From: Paenibacillus spiritus
GTDB lineage: Bacteria; Bacillota; Bacilli; Paenibacillales; Paenibacillaceae
NCBI RefSeq assembly: GCF_008710135.1
Contig: NZ_VYKK01000013.1
Location: 58,634-122,633, forward strand
Direction: 5' to 3'
Length of the DNA stretch: 64,000 nt
The notes below the pieces were generated by a model, which did no database searches, was not told where the DNA came from, and saw only the letters and a list, made by a program, of their open reading frames with translations. The first letter of the stretch is position 1; every line of letters starts with the position of its first letter. Made by a program: the position numbers and the translations under genes. Positions 35,224-42,298 of this stretch are shown here, in pieces.

Positions 35224-35292
35224 CTTCTGTCCTTTTGCCTGAGATGGTGAACCCTTCGGCGCTGCGGATATCCGCAGTCTCTCCAGAAGCTG
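35224..35292 (-). promoter_or_regulatory. Glycine riboswitch (single aptamer)
   Basis: Read on the minus strand: CTTCTGGAGAGACTGCGG, CCGCAGCGCCGAAGG, then CATCTCAGGCAAAAGGACAG and AAG. These are the GGAGAGAC, CGCCGAAGG and AGGCAAAAGGACAG blocks of the gcvT-type glycine aptamer. P1 is formed by CTTCTG / CAGAAG. Only one full aptamer is visible; the sequence after it (to about 35170) may fold as a ghost aptamer. Confidence 0.9.
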
Positions 35293-35473
35293 CTCCTGCT
35301 ATAGTACGATCCATAGCAATCATAGCTTGTGAATAATATGAAGTTATGGAGGCGGCGGCGCCGCGCTCCGGATGGCTATTATCATACTTTTTATTAAACC
35401 TGCCATACAGTGACATAAGTCGCATATTAATAAAAAAGAGCGGACGGGCCGACCCGTCCGCTCTGCTCTGCCG

Positions 35474-36898
35474 CTACTTGATAACGACGTATTCCAATCC
35501 AACCAGCTTCGCGTAGGACACGATCTGGTCGGTCGTCAGATTCAGGGAGACCACGGTATGGTGCCCGCCGCCGTTCTCGATCCACGCCTTGACTCCGTCC
35601 TGGAAGTTCGGCTTTACCTGCCACAGTACCCGGGCGACCGGAAGGTTCGGTGCCGGAACCGTCGGCTCGAACGCCGTGACTTCATTGATGAGCAGCTTGT
35701 AATGCGTGCCGAAGTCGGCCATCGACACGACGACGCCTTCTCCAGCCTTGCCGTCGAAGACGAGCCGGGCCGGATCTTCGCGGTCGCCGATTCCCAGCGG
35801 GGAGACGAGAACCTTCGGCTTGCCCGACGCAAGGCTCGGGTCCACCTCCAGCATATGGGACTGGAGGATGGCTTCCTGGCCGGCGGCCAGCTCATACGTG
35901 TAATCCTCCATGAAGCCTGTGTTCCGGTTGTGCGCCATCACCTTCAGCAGGCGGTCCAGCGCGGCCGTCTTCCAGTCGCCTTCGCCGGCGAAGCCGTAGC
36001 CCTGCGCCATCAGCCGCTGAACGGCCAGCCCCGGAAGCTGCTTCATCCCGTGCAGGTCTTCGAAATTGGTGGTGAACGCATTATAACCGCCGTTGTCCAG
36101 GAAGCGCTTGAGGGCGATTTCGTAGGAGGCCTGCACCTTGACGCTGGCTTCCCAGTCTTCCTTGCTGTAGCTGCCGTAATCGAAGTCATACAGCTCCGCA
36201 TATTCCGCGAACAGCCCGTCGATCTCTTCCTCCGTAACGGCGTTCACGTACGCCACCAGATCGCCGATGCCGAAATAATCCACGGTCCAGCCGAACTGGA
36301 TCTGGGCCTCTACCTTGTCCCCTTCCGTCACGCCGACGTTGCGCATGTTGTCGCCGAACCGGGCTACCTTAATATTGAAGCTCTCGTTGTAGGCAACCGC
36401 CACATCCATCCATTCCGCGATCTGCTTCTGCACTTCCGGGCGCTCCCAGTAGCCGACGACGACTTTGTTCTGCTTCTTCAGGCGGGCGTTGATGAAGCCG
36501 TATTCCCGGTCGCCGTGAGCGGCCTGGTTCAGGTTCATGAAGTCCATGTCGATTGTCGCCCACGGAATGCTCTCGTTGTACTGCGTAGCCAGATGAAGAA
36601 GCGGCTTCTGAAGCAGCTTCGTGCCGCGGATCCACATTTTGGCCGGAGAGAAGGTGTGCATCCAGGTGATGACGCCGGCGACTTCGTCGCGGTAGTTGAC
36701 TTCCTTCATAATCGAAGTAATCTTATCGGCGCTGACGGCCAGATCCTGCAGCACAAGCGGGTAAGGCAGAACTCCGCTTTTGTTGAGGGCATCGGTCATT
36801 TCCTGGGCATGCGCCTTGACCTCCGACAGCGCCTCTTCCCCGTACAAATGCTGCGAACCTACGACGAACCAGAATTCCTTGGCAATGGCTGTTGACAT
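35474..36898 (-). CDS. araA: L-arabinose isomerase
   Basis: 474 residues, the family length. Starts [20 protein letters not shown]; contains [14 protein letters not shown] and [35 protein letters not shown] in shorter readable blocks, all typical of AraA. The conserved Glu of [13 protein letters not shown] and the HT pairs bind the metal ion. Converts L-arabinose to L-ribulose in the cytoplasm. I chose the ATG at 36896-36898, eight bases after AAAGGA. Third gene of the ara operon, 220 bases after araD across a structured gap. Confidence 0.96.
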   Translation of the reverse strand: MSTAIAKEFWFVVGSQHLYGEEALSEVKAHAQEMTDALNKSGVLPYPLVLQDLAVSADKITSIMKEVNYRDEVAGVITWMHTFSPAKMWIRGTKLLQKPLLHLATQYNESIPWATIDMDFMNLNQAAHGDREYGFINARLKKQNKVVVGYWERPEVQKQIAEWMDVAVAYNESFNIKVARFGDNMRNVGVTEGDKVEAQIQFGWTVDYFGIGDLVAYVNAVTEEEIDGLFAEYAELYDFDYGSYSKEDWEASVKVQASYEIALKRFLDNGGYNAFTTNFEDLHGMKQLPGLAVQRLMAQGYGFAGEGDWKTAALDRLLKVMAHNRNTGFMEDYTYELAAGQEAILQSHMLEVDPSLASGKPKVLVSPLGIGDREDPARLVFDGKAGEGVVVSMADFGTHYKLLINEVTAFEPTVPAPNLPVARVLWQVKPNFQDGVKAWIENGGGHHTVVSLNLTTDQIVSYAKLVGLEYVVIK

Positions 36899-37119
36899 GA
36901 GTATCATCCTTTACGGTTGGTTTGGCAGAACGAAATGAATGGAATGGTTGTCTCCGGATTTCTCGATTAGCCGCTGGCGGCGGTGGAAATCCGAAAGACA
37001 AAGACGAACGCTGCCGCTCCTCCAGTTGCCCATTCCATTTAAATAAAGATTGCAGTCTCCAGTCAGCGAATGTCCGGAAGCCGTATTGGCCTTCCCTCGC
37101 GAAGCGGCTGCCCCGCTTC
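36899..37119 (-). promoter_or_regulatory. Structured araD-araA intergenic region
   Basis: No gene. Inverted repeats AATGGAATGG (36938-36947) and CCATTCCATT (37030-37039) enclose an inner hairpin with arms GGATTT / AAATCC (36956-36992). The resulting RNA structure ends about 40-130 bases before araA and may protect or process the araA part of the message. Confidence 0.5.
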
Positions 37120-37815
37120 CTATTTCTGCCCGTAATACGCATCCTTGCCGTGCTTGCGCAGATAGTGCTTATCGAGTATCCGCTGCGGCAGCTCCTCGGC
37201 TAAATGGTTCAGCTCCCGGGCGAACAGGTTCATCTTCGATACCTCTTCCAGCACGACGCTGTTCATGACCGCCGACTTGGCATCCTTGCCCCAGGTGAAC
37301 GGCGCATGGCCTTTCAGCAGAACGCCGGGCACTGCCATGACATCCAGGCCCCGCTGCTCGAAGGTCTCGATAATCACGCGGCCGGTCTCGGCTTCATAGC
37401 CGCGGTCGATCTCCTCCTGCGTCAGGAACCGGGCGCAGGGTACGGACCCGTAGAAGGTATCGGCATGGGTCGTTCCCATGACCGGCACATCGAGCCCGGC
37501 CTGGGCCCACACGGTCGCCCAGGTGGAATGGGTGTGCACGATTCCGCCGATCTGGGAATAGTGCTTATACAGTACGGCATGGGTCGGCGTGTCCGAGGAG
37601 GGGCGGAGGTCTCCTTCCACCACGTTGCCGTCGAAATCAACGACCACCATATCGGACGGCTTCATCCGGTCGTAGCCGACGCCGCTCGGCTTGATGACGA
37701 ACAGGCCGCTCGCCCGGTCCACCGCGCTTACATTGCCCCAGGTATATTTGACCAGCCCGTGCTTGGGCAGATCCAGATTGGCCTCATACACTTCTTCCTT
37801 CAGTTGTTCCAGCAT
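37120..37815 (-). CDS. araD: L-ribulose-5-phosphate 4-epimerase
   Basis: 231 residues, like Escherichia coli AraD. Class II aldolase fold with TWGNVSAVDR, IKPSGVGYD, the zinc-binding THSTWATVWAQ (HxH) and GHAPFTWGKD. Converts L-ribulose 5-phosphate to D-xylulose 5-phosphate. The ATG (37813-37815) follows the araB stop with a single base between, so the two are translationally coupled; GAAAGGAAGGGG precedes it. Confidence 0.96.
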   Translation of the reverse strand: MLEQLKEEVYEANLDLPKHGLVKYTWGNVSAVDRASGLFVIKPSGVGYDRMKPSDMVVVDFDGNVVEGDLRPSSDTPTHAVLYKHYSQIGGIVHTHSTWATVWAQAGLDVPVMGTTHADTFYGSVPCARFLTQEEIDRGYEAETGRVIIETFEQRGLDVMAVPGVLLKGHAPFTWGKDAKSAVMNSVVLEEVSKMNLFARELNHLAEELPQRILDKHYLRKHGKDAYYGQK

Positions 37816-37816
37816 G

Positions 37817-39430
37817 TTATCCCCTTCCTTTCTCCGTAAGATGCTCCGCCGCTGCCGCCTCGATTGCCAGCCCTTGCCGGTAGCGCTCCATAAAGGCTTC
37901 AAAGCCCTGCACATCCGACTCTACAGGAGCGACCTCCTGCGCCTGGGCGTCCTTGAACACCTTGCGTTCCAGGAAGTCGGCCAGTTCTTCGCCCTCTTCG
38001 CGATCCTTCTGATAAGCGGCCAGGACCGCCATGCCCCAGGCGCCGCCCTCGCCGGCGTTCGCCATCACGGAGACCGGCACGTTCAGCGCGGCCGCCACGA
38101 TCCGCTGTCCCACTACCGGCGTCTTGAACAATCCGCCGTGGGCCAGGATGCTGTCGATCGCAACCTTCTCCCGCTGCGTCAGAATATCCATGCCGATCTT
38201 CAGCGCTCCGAAGGCGGTGAACAGATGGACCCGCATGAAGTTGGCCAGATTGAACCGGCTCTCCGGCGAACGGATGAACAGCGGCCGGCCCTGCTCAATG
38301 CCGGTGATGTTCTCGCCCGACAAATACCCGTAGCTCAGCAGCCCGTCCCCGTCGGCGTCTCCTTCCAGCGCCTTGTTGAACAGGACAGAGAACAATTCGC
38401 CGGCGTCGGCTCGCTGCCCCATCGCTTCATAGAACTCGCGGAACAGGCCCACCCAGGCATTGATGTCGCTGGAGCAGTTGTTGGCATGCACCATCCCGAC
38501 CGGGCTGCCGACCGGGGTCGTGACGATGTCGATCTCGGGGTAGACGTCCGTCAGCTTCCGATCCAGTACAATCATGGCAAAAACCGAGGTGCCGACGGAG
38601 ATATTCCCCGTCCGCTTCCGCACGCTGTTCGTAGCGACCATACCGGTTCCGGCGTCGCCCTCCGGCGGACAGAGCGGAATTCCCGGCTGCAGGTCGCCCG
38701 CCGGGTCCAGCAGCTTCGCTCCCGCTTCGCTGAGAACGCCCGCCTGCTCGCCTGCGCCGCACACCTTCGGCAGCACCTCCTTCAGCTTCCAGGCATAGCC
38801 TCTGCCGGCCGTCAGCTCGTCGAACCGCGCAGCCATCGCGGCATCGTAGTCCCGCGACGCTTCGTCGATCGGGAACATGCCCGAGGCATCGCCGACGCCG
38901 AGCGCCTTGCTTCCGGTCAGCTGCCAGTGGATGTAGCCCGCCAGAGTCGTCACATACGAGATCTGCGGCACATGCGGTTCTTCGTTCAGAATCGCCTGAT
39001 ACAGATGCGCAATGCTCCAGCGCTCCGGGATATTGAATCCGAACTCTCCGGTCAGCGCCTTCGCCGCCTGGCCCGTCGTGGAGTTGCGCCAGGTCCGGAA
39101 CGGGACCAGCAGCCCGTCCGCGGCGTCAAACGCCATATAGCCGTGCATCATGGCCGAGAAGCCGATCGAACCGACAGTCCGGAGAACCGTTCCGTATTTC
39201 TGTTCCGCCTCCCGCTTCAGTTCCGCGTACGCTTCCTGCAGGCCTGTCACAATGTCCGTCAAATGGTACGTCCAGTACCCGTCCTCCAGCAGATTCTCCC
39301 ATTCATAGCTGCCCGACGCGATCGTCCGGAAGTGACGGTCAATCAGCACCGCCTTGATCCGCGTGGACCCGAGCTCGATTCCCAGCACCGTCTCGCCTCC
39401 GGCAATCGCCTGCCTGATGTCCTGATCCAT
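37817..39430 (-). CDS. araB: FGGY-family kinase, probable L-ribulokinase
   Basis: 537 residues. FGGY kinase: ATP-loop [17 protein letters not shown] near 15-31, [10 protein letters not shown] (sugar/phosphate loop) and a C-terminal [12 protein letters not shown]. It differs from the classic Bacillus AraB, which begins with a GVDFGT loop, and looks like another FGGY branch recruited to the ara operon. Position before araD and araA makes L-ribulose the likely substrate, but xylulose-type sugars cannot be excluded. First gene after the AraR-controlled promoter. The symbol rests on operon context. Confidence 0.85.
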   Translation of the reverse strand: MDQDIRQAIAGGETVLGIELGSTRIKAVLIDRHFRTIASGSYEWENLLEDGYWTYHLTDIVTGLQEAYAELKREAEQKYGTVLRTVGSIGFSAMMHGYMAFDAADGLLVPFRTWRNSTTGQAAKALTGEFGFNIPERWSIAHLYQAILNEEPHVPQISYVTTLAGYIHWQLTGSKALGVGDASGMFPIDEASRDYDAAMAARFDELTAGRGYAWKLKEVLPKVCGAGEQAGVLSEAGAKLLDPAGDLQPGIPLCPPEGDAGTGMVATNSVRKRTGNISVGTSVFAMIVLDRKLTDVYPEIDIVTTPVGSPVGMVHANNCSSDINAWVGLFREFYEAMGQRADAGELFSVLFNKALEGDADGDGLLSYGYLSGENITGIEQGRPLFIRSPESRFNLANFMRVHLFTAFGALKIGMDILTQREKVAIDSILAHGGLFKTPVVGQRIVAAALNVPVSVMANAGEGGAWGMAVLAAYQKDREEGEELADFLERKVFKDAQAQEVAPVESDVQGFEAFMERYRQGLAIEAAAAEHLTEKGRG

Positions 39431-39509
39431 ATTTCATGCCGCTCCCCTCTGTGCCTTGCCGTGTTCGCGCCCTCCAGTTAAGAAGGCGCTTTCCTCAATG
39501 ACAGCCCCA

Positions 39510-39538
39510 GTATATTTTTTGTACGTACATTTGTCAAT
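39510..39538 (-). promoter_or_regulatory. ara operon promoter with AraR box in the spacer
   Basis: TTGACA (39533-39538), 17-base spacer and TATACT (39510-39515) on the minus strand, a near-perfect sigma-A promoter. The AraR box TTTTGTACGTACATTT (39518-39533) with its GTACGTAC centre fills the spacer, so bound AraR must exclude RNA polymerase. Confidence 0.92.
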
Positions 39539-39549
39539 AATTAAATAAA

Positions 39550-39565
39550 TATATACATACAATTA
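39550..39565. promoter_or_regulatory. Second AraR-like box
   Basis: ATATATACATACAATT is a weaker match to the AraR site (ATTTGTACGTACAAAT), centred 32 bases (three helical turns) from the main box, which suggests cooperative binding. Confidence 0.55.
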
Positions 39566-39707
39566 ATAGCCTCACTTGGATCGCACGGCATATCCGCCCC
39601 CCGCAGCTGCGGAATTGAGCCTGCTTCTTGCCTTCCGCAAGGCTTCAGGTATAATCGGTATACAGAGCGCATGCTGCCGTTATAGCGATAGGTTCGCTTT
39701 TCCTGAA

Positions 39708-39723
39708 ATATGTACATACAACT
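39708..39723. promoter_or_regulatory. Third AraR box, before araR
   Basis: ATATGTACATACAACT resembles the AraR site and lies about 55 bases before the araR start, consistent with autoregulation. Confidence 0.65.
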
Positions 39724-39775
39724 TTGACTCGTGATTCTCTTTATGAGTGAACTTTTGCGAAAGAGTGGGTATTCC

Positions 39776-40864
39776 ATGAAGCCAAAATACCAGGTCATTC
39801 TGGAAGAAATTAAGAGCGACATTCTGTCGGGGGTCTATGCCTCAGGCCAGCAGATTCCGACGGAATCCGCGCTGCAGGAGAAGTACGGCGTCAGCCGGCA
39901 GACGGTCCGCAAGGCCATTCTGGAGCTGGCGAACGACGGCTTCCTGCGAAGCGAGAAAGGGTCGGGCACCTATGTCAGCCATCAATACCGGACCAAAGCC
40001 GCCGGCAGTGCCGGGACCCGGACCATCGGCGTGATAACAACGTATATCTCGGATTATATTTTCCCCTCCATCATCCGCGGAATCGAGAGCCGACTGAACG
40101 AGGACAATTATTCTCTGCTGCTGGCCAGTACGAACAACGATGTCGCCCAGGAGAAGAAGGCGCTGGAGATGATGCTCTCCTACGGTGTGGACGGCCTAAT
40201 TATTGAACCGACGAAGAGCAACTTGTATAATCCCAATATCGCCTACTACCTGTCGTTTAAGGAGCAGGAGGTGCCCCTCATCATGATCAATGCTTACTAT
40301 GAGGAGCTGGAAGTTCCTTTTCTCTGCCTCGACGATGTGCAGTCCAGCTATCTGGCGACCCGGGAGCTGATCGCGAAGGGACATACCCGGATCGGAATTG
40401 TCGCCAAGATGGACGACCTTCAGGGCAAATACCGGATGAAGGGCTATATCAAGGCGCTCGCCGAAGCCAGGCTGAACTTCCAGCCGGAGCAGGTGCTGTC
40501 GTTCGATACCGAGACGAAGCCCGATCTCGCCTCCAGACTGACGGAGTTCCTGACCGTGAACCGGGACAGCCTGACCGCGCTGGTCTGCTACAACGACGAG
40601 GTCGGCCTTGAAGTGATTCATGCCTGCAAGCGGCTGGGCCTTGCCGTTCCCGGCGATCTGTCGGTCATCGGGCAGGACAACTCCTATATGGCGAAGAATG
40701 CGGGCATTAAGCTGACGACCCTCACCCATCCGCAGGAACAGATGGGCCGAGACGCGGCCGACTGGATTATCCGGAAGCTTCAGGGCAAGAAGGATTTGCG
40801 GAGCCGCACATATTACCAGCCGGTGCTGATTGAAGGAGAGACGGTGAAGGAGCATCTCATTTAA
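39776..40864 (+). CDS. araR: AraR arabinose repressor (GntR-LacI hybrid)
   Basis: 362 residues, the length of Bacillus AraR. The N-terminal GntR winged helix (about 1-70, IPTESALQEKYGVSRQTVRKA) is fused to a LacI-type sugar-binding domain (about 80-360, TIGVITTYISDYIFPSIIRGI and CYNDEVGLEVIHACKRLGL). The ATG at 39776 is preceded by a modest AAAGAGTGGG; an upstream ATG at 39743 has no ribosome site. Arabinose should release it from the three boxes in the shared intergenic region. Confidence 0.95.
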   Translation: MKPKYQVILEEIKSDILSGVYASGQQIPTESALQEKYGVSRQTVRKAILELANDGFLRSEKGSGTYVSHQYRTKAAGSAGTRTIGVITTYISDYIFPSIIRGIESRLNEDNYSLLLASTNNDVAQEKKALEMMLSYGVDGLIIEPTKSNLYNPNIAYYLSFKEQEVPLIMINAYYEELEVPFLCLDDVQSSYLATRELIAKGHTRIGIVAKMDDLQGKYRMKGYIKALAEARLNFQPEQVLSFDTETKPDLASRLTEFLTVNRDSLTALVCYNDEVGLEVIHACKRLGLAVPGDLSVIGQDNSYMAKNAGIKLTTLTHPQEQMGRDAADWIIRKLQGKKDLRSRTYYQPVLIEGETVKEHLI

Positions 40865-40883
40865 GGAGAGCGAGGAGTGCGCA

Positions 40884-41348
40884 ATGGCTCATCTTGTCGA
40901 TTTCAAAAATGTGTCCGCTGCCGGATTGGAGTCCTCCCCGGTGGCCGAAGCGCTGGCCGGACTGCGCGCCAACGAAGCGCGCTACTTCATGAACAAGTAC
41001 AAGCACGCCTTCACGGTCGTGCCCGCGCAGGAGAGCCGGGAGACGCTGGAGTATGTGAACCGGATTCTCCGAGAAGAGCGGCAGCTCGAGTTCGCCGCCA
41101 GACCGCTGGAGACGTCGTCTTTTCAGGTGGAGAATATCCGGTTTGCCTACGTCTTCTATGAAGACGGTCTAGCCCTTAACGTAATGTATACGCTGGATGA
41201 TCCCAAGAAACGGGCGGTCGGCTTCAAGCTGTCCGAAGGCATGGAAGTGCCTGCCGAGCTGGAAGGCCGGTTCAAGTTCGCCAGGCAGAAATCCAAGCTC
41301 GCCGGAACAATCCGGGGATCGTTCTTTGTCATTAAGGGCGAATATTAA
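40884..41348 (+). CDS. Conserved hypothetical protein, 154 residues
   Basis: Starts MAHLVDFKNVSAAGLESSP at an ATG with GAGGAG six bases upstream, 19 bases after araR, so co-transcription is possible. No signal peptide or membrane segment. The C-terminal half is beta-rich (RFAYVFYEDGLALNVMYTLDD, GTIRGSFFVIKGEY). I do not recognise the family and see no link to arabinose beyond position. A perfect terminator hairpin follows. Confidence 0.75.
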   Translation: MAHLVDFKNVSAAGLESSPVAEALAGLRANEARYFMNKYKHAFTVVPAQESRETLEYVNRILREERQLEFAARPLETSSFQVENIRFAYVFYEDGLALNVMYTLDDPKKRAVGFKLSEGMEVPAELEGRFKFARQKSKLAGTIRGSFFVIKGEY

Positions 41349-41358
41349 ATTTGGGAAC

Positions 41359-41391
41359 AGCAAAAAGCCGCCCGAGGGGCGGCTTTTTGCT
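41359..41391. terminator. Bidirectional terminator
   Basis: AGCAAAAAGCCGCCC / GGGCGGCTTTTTGCT, a perfect inverted repeat between the convergent hypothetical and SDR genes. Confidence 0.92.
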
Positions 41392-41418
41392 GTAGTTGTC
41401 GATCCCCCGGCGGGAAGA

Positions 41419-42144
41419 TCAGAACGGGTTCGTCGCAATGAAGCTGGCGGTCTTCACATAGACGCGCGGGTTCAGCTTGAGCTGGTTCACGATGAATTCG
41501 GCGACATCTTCCGGCTGAACGAACTTCGCGTCATTGTTCTCCTGGATCAGCTTCAGATCCATCGCCATGTCCGTTGCGATCGTGCTCGGCGTCAGGGCCG
41601 AGACGCGAATATTGTTGCGGCGGACCTCCTGGGCCAGCGATTCCGTGAAGCCGATCACCGCGAACTTGGAGGCGCTGTAAGCGCTGGAGGTTGCGGCTCC
41701 GTTCAGACCGTTGGTGGAGGAGATATTGATAATGTCGCCTGCGTTCTTGGCGATAAGCTGAGGAAGAACCGCGCGGGTCACGTAGTAGGTCCCCATCACA
41801 TTGATGTCAATAATCTGCTTCCACTCTTCCGGGTCCATCTCCAGCACCTTGCCGAAGCTTGCAATCCCGGCGTTGTTGATGAGAATATCGGCATCGCCCA
41901 GTTCGTTCTTCAGCTTCCGGACGGCGGCCTCCACCTCTTCCTTAGAGGCAATATCAACAGCGGCATAAGCCACCTTCACACCCAGAGCTTCAATCTCGGC
42001 GGCAGTCTTCTTCAGGGTCTCTTCCGTGCGGGCCAGCAGGCCGATATGCGCTCCTTCTTTGGCGAGCGCAACCGCGGTTGCCTTCCCGAGTCCTCTTGCC
42101 CCTCCGGTTACAATAGCGACTTTGTTCTTAAGGGATTGTGCCAA
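41419..42144 (-). CDS. Short-chain dehydrogenase/reductase (FabG-like)
   Basis: 241 residues. Classic SDR: cofactor loop TGGARGLG (14-21), NNAG near 91-94, catalytic Ser in INISSTNGLNG and YSASK (Tyr/Lys) near 156-160. A basic residue after the loop region (ARTEE) suggests NADP. The start is a TTG (42142-42144) nine bases after AGAGGAG. The C-terminus is shorter than in FabG enzymes of fatty acid synthesis and there are no fatty-acid genes nearby, so the substrate remains unknown. Confidence 0.92.
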   Translation of the reverse strand: MAQSLKNKVAIVTGGARGLGKATAVALAKEGAHIGLLARTEETLKKTAAEIEALGVKVAYAAVDIASKEEVEAAVRKLKNELGDADILINNAGIASFGKVLEMDPEEWKQIIDINVMGTYYVTRAVLPQLIAKNAGDIINISSTNGLNGAATSSAYSASKFAVIGFTESLAQEVRRNNIRVSALTPSTIATDMAMDLKLIQENNDAKFVQPEDVAEFIVNQLKLNPRVYVKTASFIATNPF

Positions 42145-42298
42145 TTCAAACGACTCCTCTCTTGCCTGTTCTTGTCCTATTTCGGCTATATTGTATCACT
42201 ATTCGGACCTTCATTACCAATTCACCTAAAATTAAACAGTGAAAATTTTGTCTAACTCTGTCGATATATATAGGATCATCCTGAAAGGAGTCTCATGA

